Positions 44,601 through 53,394 of a DNA stretch of 60,063 bases are shown here, in pieces. The DNA is taken from positions 1 to 60,063 of the forward strand of contig NZ_CAFK01000037.1 in NCBI RefSeq assembly GCF_000239815.1, read 5' to 3'. The DNA comes from Bradyrhizobium sp. STM 3843. Its GTDB lineage: Bacteria; Pseudomonadota; Alphaproteobacteria; Rhizobiales; Xanthobacteraceae. How positions within the stretch are numbered: the first letter of the stretch is position 1; the number at the start of each line of letters is the position of its first letter. Under the pieces are notes generated by a model. It did not search any database. It was not told the DNA's origin and saw nothing but the letters and a program-made list of their open reading frames with translations. The translations under genes and the position numbers were made by a program.

Positions 44601-45934
44601 AAGCGCTGCTCCGCCTTCTCTCCCGAACAAAGCTCTATTGGGGATTGGTGTTGATCTGTCTGATCGGCGCTCTCACCTCGCCGCAGACCTCGTCCGGCCA
44701 CAACATTTTCCTGTCCTACGGCAACCTCACCGACGTGCTGCGCCAGGTCTCGATCACCGGGCTGGTCGCGACGGGCATGACCATGGTCATCCTGCTCGGC
44801 GGGATCGACCTGTCGGTCGGCTCCGTGATGGGCTTCTCGACAGTGATCTGCGCCATGCTGCTTACCAAGCCGGGCTGGACCTCGGCGACCATCATGGGAG
44901 TGCCGGCCGCGATCGTCGTCAGCGGCGCTGCCGTGGCACTGGCTGCGCGCTTCGTGGTCGCGGGGCTCGCCCGGGGGCGCGACGTCAGCGCCGGACGGCG
45001 CCGTGAGGTCGCGCTTTCGCGGTGGCAAGGCCTGGGCCTTCCGGGCTTGCTCGGCCTCGTCACCGCAGTCGCGGTCGGCTGGTGGGTGATGAATCAGGTA
45101 CCGACCAAATTCGGTGTTCTCGGTGTGCTGCTCGTGGCGTCGTGTCTTGCGTTGCTGCTCGGAGCGCTCAATGGCGTCCTGATCGTCACCGGACGGTTGC
45201 AGCCGTTCATCGCGACGCTCGCGATGATGGTCAGCGCGCTGGGCATCGCGCGATTGACAGCGGGTTCTGACAACGCCGTAGTGCCGGTCTACACCGGCAC
45301 CAATGCGACCGAGGCGTTCGAGCTGTTGCGTTCGATGTTGTGGGGTGTGCTGCCGGTACCGAGCGTCTTCTTCCTTGCCGCCATCTGCCTCTTCGGCGCC
45401 GTCCTGCGGTTCACGACCTTCGGTCGTTACGCCTACGCGATCGGAGGCAACGTTGAGGCCGCGAAGCTTTCGGGCATCAAGGTCGCGCGGGTGCAGCTCA
45501 CGACCTATCTGTTGTCCGGCCTGCTCGCCGGAATCGCGGGTGTCCTGTTCGTGGCGCAGTATCGACAGGGCAAGCCCGATGCGGGCGCGGGGCTGGAGCT
45601 TGACGCGATCGCGGCAGTCGTGATTGGCGGCACCAGCTTGATGGGTGGACGCGGCGGTCTCGCCGGCACCTTTGTAGGCGTGCTGATCTTCGGCCTGCTT
45701 TCCGATATCCTCCAGCTTCAGAACATCGACTCTAACGTCCAGCTCCTGATGAAGGGGTTGATCATCGTGTGCACCGTGCTGGTGCAGGAGCAGAATCTCG
45801 GCCAGCTCATTGCGCGATGGCGGTTCAGCCATTCAGGCCAAGCGCGAGCCGATCCGCAAACAGCCGAGCCCCATCGGCTGCAAAACGCCGCAAAGGCGCA
45901 ATTCGCAAGGGAGGATCTCGATGAAGCGTCGTGA
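44597..45934 (+). CDS. Sugar ABC transporter permease, CUT2 type (second)
   Basis: A 445-residue permease, longer than the usual 320-350. It has the signature GGIDLSVGSVMGFSTVICA and, near the C-terminus, VIGGTSLMGGRGGLAG. The extra length sits in the middle, around a basic stretch GLARGRDVSAGRRREVALSR that looks like a cytoplasmic loop, and in a C-terminal tail. ATG 44597 overlaps the ATPase stop (ATGA). Its own stop overlaps the binding-protein start by 14 bases, so all three genes are coupled. Confidence 0.9.
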   Translation: MKALLRLLSRTKLYWGLVLICLIGALTSPQTSSGHNIFLSYGNLTDVLRQVSITGLVATGMTMVILLGGIDLSVGSVMGFSTVICAMLLTKPGWTSATIMGVPAAIVVSGAAVALAARFVVAGLARGRDVSAGRRREVALSRWQGLGLPGLLGLVTAVAVGWWVMNQVPTKFGVLGVLLVASCLALLLGALNGVLIVTGRLQPFIATLAMMVSALGIARLTAGSDNAVVPVYTGTNATEAFELLRSMLWGVLPVPSVFFLAAICLFGAVLRFTTFGRYAYAIGGNVEAAKLSGIKVARVQLTTYLLSGLLAGIAGVLFVAQYRQGKPDAGAGLELDAIAAVVIGGTSLMGGRGGLAGTFVGVLIFGLLSDILQLQNIDSNVQLLMKGLIIVCTVLVQEQNLGQLIARWRFSHSGQARADPQTAEPHRLQNAAKAQFAREDLDEAS

Positions 45935-46895
45935 ATTCCTAAAATTGTCGACCACCGCGGCCGGCGCCGCGATGACGATCTACCTGCCGGTCGGCTGGAC
46001 TCCGGCGAAAGCCGCCGGCAAGTCGAGAGTCGGCTTCAGCCAATGCACGACACTCGAGCCGTGGCGCGTGCAGTTCAACAAGGACATCCAGGCCGAGGCG
46101 AAGAACCATCCGGATATCGACCTCATCATCACCGACGGCCAGGACAAGACCGAAAAGCAGGTCGCCGACTGCGAGAACCTCATCGTGCAGCAGGTCAACG
46201 TGCTCCTGATCTCGCCGAAGGAATCGGCGGGCCTGACCGGCGTCGTGGAGAAGGCGATCGACGCCAAGATTCCGGTCATCGTGCTCGACCGCAACGTCGA
46301 CACCAAGCGTATCACCCAGTTCATCGGTGGCGATAACGTCGCGATCGGCAAGGCGGCCGGTGAACATGCAGTCAAGCTGCTCGGCGGCTCCGGCAAGGCG
46401 GCGGGCAATGTCGTCGAGATCTGGGGCGGCATGGGCACCCAGCCCGCGCATGATCGGCACGACGGCTTCCATGCGCACACCGACAAGGAACCGGGTATCA
46501 AGTACCTGCTCAACAACCAGTCGGGCGACTGGAAGCAGGACAAGGCCTACAACATCATGACGACGGCGCTGCGCAACAACGAGAAGATCGACCTGGTCTA
46601 TGGCCACAACGACCCGATGGCCTATGGCGCCTATCTCGCTGCCAAGGATGCCGGCCGCGACAAGGACATCAAGTTCATCATCGGCATCGATGGCTTGCCG
46701 GACGAAGGCGTCACCTGGGTTTCCAAGGGGCAGCTCACCGCAACGTTCCTTTACGCGACACCTGGCGCAGAAGGGCTGCGGCAGGCCGCCAAGCTGTTGA
46801 AGGGCGAGAAACTTGAACCGGTCATCACCCTGCCGACGATGCTGATCACCAAGGAGAACGCGCCGGAGATTCTCAAGAAGAACGGATTGCTCTGA
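45921..46895 (+). CDS. Sugar ABC transporter substrate-binding protein with Tat signal
   Basis: A 324-residue binding protein. MKRREFLKLSTTAAGAAM is a canonical twin-arginine signal, unusual for sugar-binding proteins and implying export in folded form. The type 1 periplasmic fold follows: VGFSQCTTLEPWRVQFNKDI, NVLLISPKESAGLTGVVEKA, IPVIVLDRNVDTKRITQFIG and YGHNDPMAYGAYLAAKDAG. AAGGGAGGAT precedes ATG 45921. Ligand unknown, likely a sugar or polyol. Confidence 0.92.
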   Translation: MKRREFLKLSTTAAGAAMTIYLPVGWTPAKAAGKSRVGFSQCTTLEPWRVQFNKDIQAEAKNHPDIDLIITDGQDKTEKQVADCENLIVQQVNVLLISPKESAGLTGVVEKAIDAKIPVIVLDRNVDTKRITQFIGGDNVAIGKAAGEHAVKLLGGSGKAAGNVVEIWGGMGTQPAHDRHDGFHAHTDKEPGIKYLLNNQSGDWKQDKAYNIMTTALRNNEKIDLVYGHNDPMAYGAYLAAKDAGRDKDIKFIIGIDGLPDEGVTWVSKGQLTATFLYATPGAEGLRQAAKLLKGEKLEPVITLPTMLITKENAPEILKKNGLL

Positions 46896-47023
46896 GCCGG
46901 TTCAGCCTATTTGAACGTGGCGCGGAGTTCGGGCTAACGAGCCTCGAGCAGAACTCTTCAAATCGGGGGCCTGATCGCGCGCGTCGACCGCGCAAGATCA
47001 GGCCCTCCCGAACCGAGGTCAGC

Positions 47024-47617
47024 GTGGACGATCCAATCTTCGATAGAAGTGACGGAGTGTGGCTGAACGAGCCGGAACAATGGACTGCGCTTGCCGGCGG
47101 TCTGCATGTCGTCACCGATCGCGCCACCGATTTCTGGCAGGAAACCCACTACGGCTTCCACCGCGATAATGGGCACTTCCTCGGCTTTCCGACGACCGAT
47201 GCTTTTACGGCCGAGATGCGGGTGCAGGGCGATTTTCAGGCGCTGTACGATCAAGCTGGCATCATGGTCCGCATCGATGCGCAACATTGGGTCAAGGCCG
47301 GTATCGAATTCTCAGATGGTCGAGCCATGCTCGCCAGCGTCCTGACAGACGGGCGATCGGACTGGGCTACTGCGCCCTATGAGCATGACCCTAGGGACTT
47401 CTGGGTGCGCGCAACCGTTGCGAACGGGACGCTTCGCCTACAGGTTTCACACGACGGCCGGGTCTGGCCGCTTATGCGGTTGTCGCCGTTCCCGAGGGCA
47501 AGCTGCTACCGCGTCGGACCCATGGCCTGCACACCCGAGCGCGCCGGCTTGCAGGTGGCCTTCTCGATGTTTCGCCTGACGGCGCCCCTCGGGAGGGGGC
47601 TGCACGATCTCGCTTGA
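47024..47617 (+). CDS. DUF1349 domain protein
   Basis: A 197-residue protein that is one DUF1349 domain, a beta-sandwich related to concanavalin-like carbohydrate-binding folds. Recognisable parts are FWQETHYGFHRDNGHFLG, YDQAGIMVRIDAQHWVKAGI and the C-terminal VGPMACTPERAGLQVAFSMF. No signal peptide, so cytoplasmic. GTG start at 47024, 128 bases after the binding-protein gene, on the same strand. The context suggests it acts on the compound imported by the second transporter. Confidence 0.85.
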   Translation: MDDPIFDRSDGVWLNEPEQWTALAGGLHVVTDRATDFWQETHYGFHRDNGHFLGFPTTDAFTAEMRVQGDFQALYDQAGIMVRIDAQHWVKAGIEFSDGRAMLASVLTDGRSDWATAPYEHDPRDFWVRATVANGTLRLQVSHDGRVWPLMRLSPFPRASCYRVGPMACTPERAGLQVAFSMFRLTAPLGRGLHDLA

Positions 47618-47912
47618 AAGTCGCTGCTATAGCGGTAGCCGTGATGTCAGCCGATCCGGATTGGTCTGCGACAAGCCGAAGCGCGATTCGCCGAGCAAGG
47701 CGCGCGCGTCGGCGTCGAGTGAACATGTCAATAAAAGAACGATGCAGGTTGGAAAACCATCTAGACGAATGCCATGAGTTTCGAGACCTGATCTTGCCGA
47801 CGATGTGATCGAATGGGCTATTCACTGCCGCTCCTGTGGCCTACCCGGACCTCGCCAGCCTGGCGACCTGGACAGCGCCGGCCGGCTCCGTGCATCAATG
47901 GGGGCGCGTCGC
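47618..47912. other. Short gap without a supported gene
   Basis: A 64-codon frame at 47614-47808 rich in Arg and Ala is not convincing. This gap separates the transporter island from the oxidoreductase/MocR pair. Confidence 0.4.
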
Positions 47913-48830
47913 TCAGGGACGAACGCGGATGATCGTCATCCCCTTGCGTCGCTTGGTCGGGTTCAAGGCGACGACGGCCTCGTCGAGGGTCGAGACGTGG
48001 CCGATGTTCGTCCGCAGTCGTCCGTCCCGCACCCGCTGGACGATCTCACTCAGTTGGGCACGATCGGACTCGACGACGAAGTCGACTACGATGCCGTCGG
48101 TGGGCCGTGCCTCGGCCGGGCCGACGATGGACACGAACGCTCCACCGGCTCGAACGAGGCGTGCGGACCGCTTCCCGATGTCGCCGCCGATGACGTCGAA
48201 CACCAGATCGACTCCGCCGACGTCTTCCAGGGCGCCGTTGTCGAGGTCGACGAACGCCTTGGCGCCTAAGTCGAGCACCGTCTGACGGTCGGCGGCGCGT
48301 CCGCTGCCGATGACGTGGGCGCCGAACTCTCGTGCGAGCTGTGTCACCATCGAACCGACTGCGCCGGCCGCGCCGTGCACGAGCACGCTCTGCCCTGCCT
48401 GAAGGCGGCCATGCTGGAACAGTCCTTGCCAAGCGGTGAGGCCCGAGATCGGCAGGCTCGCGCCCACCGTGAAGTCGACGTCGCCCGCGAGCGGCGCGAG
48501 GTTGCGCGCCTCCATGGCCACATACTCCGCCAGGGCGCCGTCGCGATACCAGTCGGCGAGGCCGAACACGCGCTGTCCCACTGACAGCCCCGTTGTGCCG
48601 TAGCCGAGAGCGGTGACCACTCCGGCCAGCTCGTGGCCGGGGATCGACGGTGTTCGGTCTTGGCCGAGGCGATCGGTCCAGGTCGAGGGCCACTCGAGTT
48701 CAGTCGGGACAAATCGCGACGCATGAACCTGAACGATAACGTCGTTTATCGCCGCCTGCGGCTTCGGTCGCTCCGCCAGCTTCATTCCACCCGTTCCTGC
48801 GGCCTGATCCGTCACAACGATTGCCTTCAT
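47913..48830 (-). CDS. NADPH:quinone oxidoreductase / zinc-type alcohol dehydrogenase-like protein
   Basis: A 305-residue medium-chain reductase. It contains the GroES-like fold (PGHELAGVVTALGYGTTGLS) and the nucleotide-binding VLVHGAAGAVGSMVTQLARE near residue 145. The residues that bind structural zinc are absent, so it is of the quinone oxidoreductase type. ATG at 48830 has GAGGAG 9 bases upstream; ATG 48836 would also fit. Divergent from the MocR gene, which probably regulates it. Confidence 0.87.
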   Translation of the reverse strand: MKAIVVTDQAAGTGGMKLAERPKPQAAINDVIVQVHASRFVPTELEWPSTWTDRLGQDRTPSIPGHELAGVVTALGYGTTGLSVGQRVFGLADWYRDGALAEYVAMEARNLAPLAGDVDFTVGASLPISGLTAWQGLFQHGRLQAGQSVLVHGAAGAVGSMVTQLAREFGAHVIGSGRAADRQTVLDLGAKAFVDLDNGALEDVGGVDLVFDVIGGDIGKRSARLVRAGGAFVSIVGPAEARPTDGIVVDFVVESDRAQLSEIVQRVRDGRLRTNIGHVSTLDEAVVALNPTKRRKGMTIIRVRP

Positions 48831-49048
48831 GATCATTTTCTCCTCGGTCATTTGTCTCTTTGCTCGAAATGTTGCAGGCGGCGTGGACGCGCCGGCACTC
48901 CACAAATGCCGGCCATTGTCGAACTGTTTGTCTGCGCGTCTGCGATCTGCGCTGTCTGCGTCGACCGAGTTCCACGAAGCCCGATGGATCGGGAATCGTT
49001 CCAGCCGCTGGTGCTGGCGAATAGATGCGTTGCGCCTGATCATAAAAC

Positions 49049-49080
49049 AGTACCAAGACTGCCGATTTTGGCAGTACCAT
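49049..49080. promoter_or_regulatory. Candidate MocR operator
   Basis: The octamer CAGTACCA occurs twice as a direct repeat (49049-49056 and 49073-49080), starts 24 bases apart. Between and over them lies a perfect inverted repeat ACTGCC-GATTTT-GGCAGT (49059-49076). The sites end 6 bases before the MocR start codon. Direct repeats are typical of MocR/GabR operators. Confidence 0.55.
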
Positions 49081-49086
49081 CACACG

Positions 49087-50490
49087 ATGGCTGCCCTCCG
49101 CATCCAACTCGATCGTGCCAGAAGGACTCCGCTGGCTGCCCAGATTTATTCGGCGATCCGAGAGGGCATCGAGAACGGACGGCTCGCCTCGGGCGCGCGG
49201 TTGCCCTCCTGGCAGGATCTGGCCGCTCAACTCGGCGTCTCCCGCGGCACCGTCCGTGTGGCTTACGAGCGTCTCATCGCCGAGCAATTCGCGATTGGTC
49301 TTGGGGCGGCAGGAACTCGTGTGGCCGAGCGGCAGTCCAGATCCTCAATACCTGATTGGTCGCCGGAAGCCCCGCTTCTGCCGGACCTCTTCTACGAGTT
49401 CGGAAGGGCACCACTGGCATTTCAGATGGGCGTTCCCGCTCAAGACGCCTTCCCATTCAAGCTGTGGTCGCGCGTCCTCTCTCGTGAGACCCGGCGGGCT
49501 GCGGCCGCACCGGTGACGTATCCGGATCCGCGTGGCGATCCGGAGCTGCGAAAGGAAGTCGCGGCTTACTTGGGGCTCGCCCGCGGCATCCGGTGCACCC
49601 CCTCTCAGGTGCTCATAACAGGTGGATTCTCCGGTGCGCTCGGTCTGGCGATCCGAGGGCTTCAGCTTGCAAATATGGGAGCTTGGATCGAGGATCCAGG
49701 CTTTCCGCTCACCCGCACCGCCCTCGGCCTGGCTGGCTTGGCCGTGACAGCTGTCCCGGTCGATGCGGAAGGACTAGATGTTGCTGCTGGTGTCCAGAAC
49801 GCCGCTGGAGCGAAATTGGCAGTTGTGACACCAGGCCAGCAGGCGCCGCTCGGGATGCCAATGTCGCTGCCGCGGCGGCTTGCGCTGCTCGCCTGGGCTC
49901 GGCGCAACGACACCTGGATCATCGAGGACGACTACTTGAGCGAACTGCAGCTGAAAGGACGGGCGGCTCCGGCTCTTGCATCGCTCGATCATGGAGGACG
50001 GGTGCTGCACATAGGCAGTTTCAGCAAAACGATCAGCCCGGCGCTGCGCCTGGGTTTCATGGTCGTGCCGCCGGAACTGAGTGGTCGGTTCGCTGAACTC
50101 GCTGCTTGCCTAGCACCGGCGCCGGCTGCAGCCGTGCAGCGCGCTGTGGCGGAATTCCTGCGGGAAGGGCACTACATTCGCCATCTGCGCCGCATGAAAC
50201 GGCTTTACGCCGCTCGACGGGAGGCCCTGCTTCGTTATCTGGGAGAGGCGGCATCAGACTCGATAAAGTCGCAGGCAACCGCCGGTCTGGCTGTGGTGAT
50301 CTTGCTTCCCGAGTTTGTATCAGACGTGGACGTAGCTTTGCGCGCCCTACAGTTCGGCCTGGCCCCGGCTCCCTTGTCGCCGTGGTACAGGCAGCCTCCG
50401 CGGCGGCAGGGACTGCTGCTCTGCGTGACCAACCTCAATGAACGGCGGCTGCAGGCCGACTGTCATCGGTTGTTGGAATTGGCGCGATAG
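49087..50490 (+). CDS. MocR/PdxR-family regulator (GntR helix-turn-helix fused to aminotransferase fold)
   Basis: A 467-residue regulator. The winged helix is at about residues 10-75 (LPSWQDLAAQLGVSRGTVRV, with AYERL). The rest is a class I aminotransferase fold; the PLP-binding Lys is near residue 315 in GSFSKTISPALRLGF and the conserved IIEDDYLSEL lies before it. ATG at 49087 is supported because translation from the upstream in-frame start would cross the operator. Probably controls the divergent oxidoreductase gene and itself. Confidence 0.9.
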   Translation: MAALRIQLDRARRTPLAAQIYSAIREGIENGRLASGARLPSWQDLAAQLGVSRGTVRVAYERLIAEQFAIGLGAAGTRVAERQSRSSIPDWSPEAPLLPDLFYEFGRAPLAFQMGVPAQDAFPFKLWSRVLSRETRRAAAAPVTYPDPRGDPELRKEVAAYLGLARGIRCTPSQVLITGGFSGALGLAIRGLQLANMGAWIEDPGFPLTRTALGLAGLAVTAVPVDAEGLDVAAGVQNAAGAKLAVVTPGQQAPLGMPMSLPRRLALLAWARRNDTWIIEDDYLSELQLKGRAAPALASLDHGGRVLHIGSFSKTISPALRLGFMVVPPELSGRFAELAACLAPAPAAAVQRAVAEFLREGHYIRHLRRMKRLYAARREALLRYLGEAASDSIKSQATAGLAVVILLPEFVSDVDVALRALQFGLAPAPLSPWYRQPPRRQGLLLCVTNLNERRLQADCHRLLELAR

Positions 50491-51040
50491 CACTCATGGA
50501 AGCACGGCACCTACGCATTGTCGTCCGTTTCGACGCTATCGTTTCAACGAGCAGACGTATCGCTCGTCTTCCCAAGCGATTTGACCGAGCGGGGCTTACC
50601 AGTACTCCGACAGAACGTAGGCGCAAATGGCGCGCCTTCACACTTAACCCTGTCATATCGTAGGGGGGCCATGATCGCTCGTTCAACGGGATCGAGCCGG
50701 GCCAGCCTGATAACCCGGTGAGGGCGTATCAATTATTGATCCTCTTCTTGGTTTTCGCCCCTGTCGTGCCCCACACGTCGGAGCCACGAGTTCGAAGCCG
50801 GATTCGTACGTCCATTTGGCTCAGAGCAGGGCGCGAAGAGAATGGCTTCAGGCGGCTTTGCTTTCCCTCCAGATAACGATGAATAGTTCCGGGAGCGCAG
50901 GGAAACGCGTAAACCGTCCAGGACTCGATCCGAACTAGGAGGCATCGATCTACTACACGGTCTCAAGTCCTCCGATTTTCCTTCCCAAGCTGATCGCGTC
51001 CTACGCGCCGATCGCGGAGCCCGGCTGACCGCCCGACGCT
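50491..51040. other. Gene-free stretch of 550 bases
   Basis: No convincing gene. On the minus strand a segment around 50740-50960 reads as plausible protein (NPASNSWLRRVGHDRGENQE) and ends near 50733, but it has no start of its own and merges into sequence antisense to the LysR gene. Not recognised; could be a gene remnant. Confidence 0.35.
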
Positions 51041-51973
51041 TCATCCCGCCTTGCTGAACGCGGCGGGAAGCGTGGCGAGGAACGACATCACGCGCTGCGT
51101 GCGCAGGGGCGGGCGGCGGTTGGAGGTGCGCAGCATCCATAGTGGCTCCGCCGGCGCGCGCCAGGGCGCAAGCACTTCGACGAGCCGGCCGGTGCGCAGG
51201 TCTTCGTGGACGAGCCACGCCGGCCCCCAGCCGATGCCGAATCCATTCGCGATCAAGGCGACCGAAGCGTGCGCGTCGTCGCAAATGTGCTTGGGCTTGG
51301 GCGCGACGCGAACGGGTTTTTTGCCGCGCGGATCGGTGAAGCGCCAAGTCAGGATTTGGCCGTTCGCGGGATTGCGGAAGCCGACGTGGTCATGCGCGGA
51401 AAGCTCGTATGGAGTCGCCGGCACGCCGCGCGCGTTCAGATAGGCGGGCGAGGCGCAAGCGATCCAGGAGAACGTGCAAAGCCGCCGCGCCTGATGGCCG
51501 GGCACGCGGTCGAGGGGTCCTGAGCGGATCGCGACGTCGACGCCTTCCGCCGCGAGATCGAGAATCTCGTTGCGGAATTTGACCTCGATCTCGATTTCCG
51601 GTCGCTCCCGCAGGAACGCGGGCAGTCGCGGCAGGATGCAGGCGCGCGCGAACGAGGCGGGGGCCGTCACGCGCACCCGTCCGCCATCGTCGCGCGCGGC
51701 TTCACCGAGCGCGGATTGGACGCGGGCGAGACTTTCGGCCAGCGTGCGTCCTGCCGCCATCAGCCGGTCGCCTTCTTCGGTCAGCGCCAGCGAATGGGTG
51801 GAGCGATGCAAGAGCCGCATTCCGCGAGCCTGTTCGAGGCGGGCGACCGCCTTGGACATCGCCGAGGTGGTCGTCCCCGCTCGCCGCGCGGCTTCGGCGA
51901 AGGAGCCCGCCTCGACGACGCGAACGAAGGCGAGGAGACGCGAGAGGTCGGGAGGCAAGGTCGTTGTGGACAT
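51041..51973 (-). CDS. LysR-family transcriptional regulator
   Basis: A 310-residue regulator. Winged helix at about residues 8-65 (LLAFVRVVEAGSFAEAARRA, TTTSAMSKAVARLEQARGMR). The effector domain follows from about 92 (RVRVTAPASFARACILPRLP, ANGFGIGWGPAWLVHEDLRT). The pattern belongs to the CrgA/PA4203-like group that often controls a neighbouring gene. It is divergent from the DUF1330-like gene across 108 bases, its most likely target. Confidence 0.92.
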   Translation of the reverse strand: MSTTTLPPDLSRLLAFVRVVEAGSFAEAARRAGTTTSAMSKAVARLEQARGMRLLHRSTHSLALTEEGDRLMAAGRTLAESLARVQSALGEAARDDGGRVRVTAPASFARACILPRLPAFLRERPEIEIEVKFRNEILDLAAEGVDVAIRSGPLDRVPGHQARRLCTFSWIACASPAYLNARGVPATPYELSAHDHVGFRNPANGQILTWRFTDPRGKKPVRVAPKPKHICDDAHASVALIANGFGIGWGPAWLVHEDLRTGRLVEVLAPWRAPAEPLWMLRTSNRRPPLRTQRVMSFLATLPAAFSKAG

Positions 51974-52081
51974 TCAGTCCACATAGTCATGGCGGCATGG
52001 TCGCTACAAGAGCCGTTCCCGACGGGCCAAATGGGGAGCGTCAGCGCGCAATCTGCGCAGCTAGGAACAGCGGGAAGTCCC

Positions 52082-52495
52082 ATGAACCCCATCGAAATCA
52101 CCCTGGAAGCCCTCGACGCCGCCGAGCGCGCAATTCCCCCCGGCCAGCCGGTCTATATGCTCAATCTGCTCCGCTACCGCCCGTATGCGCGTTACGAGGA
52201 CGGCTTCGACGCCGCGCCCTGTTCGGGCCGCGAAGCCTTTCATGAACGCTATAGACCGGCATTTCGGCGTCTCGCGGCCGGTAAGCCGCTGGTGCGGATG
52301 TTTTCCGGGCCGGTCCTGGCGAGCCTGGTCGGCCCGCAAGGCGAACGCTGGGACGAAGCGGCGATCAATGAATACGGCGATTTCGCCACTTTCCGCTCGA
52401 TCGTCGACACCGAGACCTACCGGCGCGAAGCCGCCCCGCATCGGCACGCGGCGCTCGAGGATTTCCGGTTGTTCGCGCTCGCCAAGGCGATGTGA
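52082..52495 (+). CDS. DUF1330-like small protein
   Basis: A 137-residue protein with the YMLNLLRYRPYARYEDGFDA start typical of DUF1330-type ferredoxin-like folds, and NEYGDFATFRSIVDTETYRR further on. No signal peptide or membrane segment. ATG at 52082 was chosen to keep the family start; the frame is open upstream through the LysR gene but that is antisense. Function unknown; members are thought to act on small reactive compounds. Confidence 0.75.
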   Translation: MNPIEITLEALDAAERAIPPGQPVYMLNLLRYRPYARYEDGFDAAPCSGREAFHERYRPAFRRLAAGKPLVRMFSGPVLASLVGPQGERWDEAAINEYGDFATFRSIVDTETYRREAAPHRHAALEDFRLFALAKAM

Positions 52496-52604
52496 ACGCA
52501 TTGAGGCGGGCGACCGTGCGTTCGCCTCAACGAAGCTCAACGCTACAACGATGCTGCGCACGCGGTCAGTGGGGACGCTTGAGAGCGAGGTTGAGCAGCC
52601 TAGT

Positions 52605-52689
52605 TGGTGCCCCTGGCCGGAATCGAACCAGCACTCCTTGCGGAACTCGATTTTGAGTCGAGCGCGTCTACCAGTTCCGCCACAGGGGC
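52605..52689 (-). tRNA. tRNA-Leu, anticodon CAA
   Basis: The acceptor stem GCCCCTG pairs with CAGGGGC, and A plus CCA is encoded at the 3' end. The anticodon stem CTCGA/TCGAG holds the loop CTCAAAA, giving anticodon CAA. The TPC arm GGTTCGATTCC and a long variable arm of the class II type are visible. 85 bases with CCA. No integration signature or island next to it. Confidence 0.95.
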
Positions 52690-52851
52690 ATTCGCTTGTC
52701 TCCCGTGGCCGGGGCTTGCGAAGCGGGCGGACTATAGCGGGCGGCGAGACGGGGTCAACCCGCGCGGACGTGATTGTTCCCGATCTCGACAGCGGCGCAC
52801 GGCGGGGATAGAGGCAGGCAGACCGCCCGAATGCAGGCGAGGGAGAGCGAC

Positions 52852-53394
52852 GTGACCACCGATACTTCAGCGCTGGCGCGCTCCGCAGGCACTACGATGA
52901 ATCCGGCGCTCACGGCGGCGCTGCTGGCCGCCGGCATTGCCGCGGCGACCCTGGCCGGCGCCTGGTACATGCAGCTGGTCTGGGGCCTGCAGCCCTGCGA
53001 GCTCTGCCTCAAGCAGCGCTATGCCTATTACGCGATCGTGCCGCTCGGGCTCTTGCTGGCGCTGGCGGCGAGCCGGGGCGCGCCGCGGCCGCTGCTCGTG
53101 GCAGGACTTGTGCTGATCGCGCTGGCCGCCCTCGGCAATGCCGGGCTCGGCGTCTATCATTCCGGCGTCGAATGGGGATTTTGGCAGGGGCCGACCGAAT
53201 GCACCGGGCCCGTCGGCAATTTCGGCAGCGCCGGAAGCCTGCTGGAGCAGCTCGACAAGGTCAAGGTCGTGCGCTGCGACGAGGTGCAGTTTCGCTTCCT
53301 GGGCCTGTCGCTCGCCGGATACAACGTGCTGATCTCGCTGCTGATGGCCGCGATCGCCGCCTGGGGCATCAGCCGGGCGCCCCGAAACGTCTAA
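52852..53394 (+). CDS. dsbB: Disulfide bond formation protein B
   Basis: A 180-residue membrane protein that reoxidises DsbA and passes electrons to quinone. Four membrane helices are visible. The first redox pair is the CxxC in LQPCELCLKQRYAYY near residue 45; the second pair is formed by Cys in GPTECTGP and VVRCDEVQF. GTG 52852 follows GGGAGAG by 5 bases; ATG 52831 is the alternative. A DsbA-like protein lies 4 kb downstream but is not in the same operon. Confidence 0.9.
   Translation: MTTDTSALARSAGTTMNPALTAALLAAGIAAATLAGAWYMQLVWGLQPCELCLKQRYAYYAIVPLGLLLALAASRGAPRPLLVAGLVLIALAALGNAGLGVYHSGVEWGFWQGPTECTGPVGNFGSAGSLLEQLDKVKVVRCDEVQFRFLGLSLAGYNVLISLLMAAIAAWGISRAPRNV

Noticed and set aside
52605..52689. 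tRNA-Leu as an attachment site of a genomic island
   Set aside because: No integrase gene is nearby and no second copy of the tRNA 3' end was noticed; the flanking genes are ordinary core genes.
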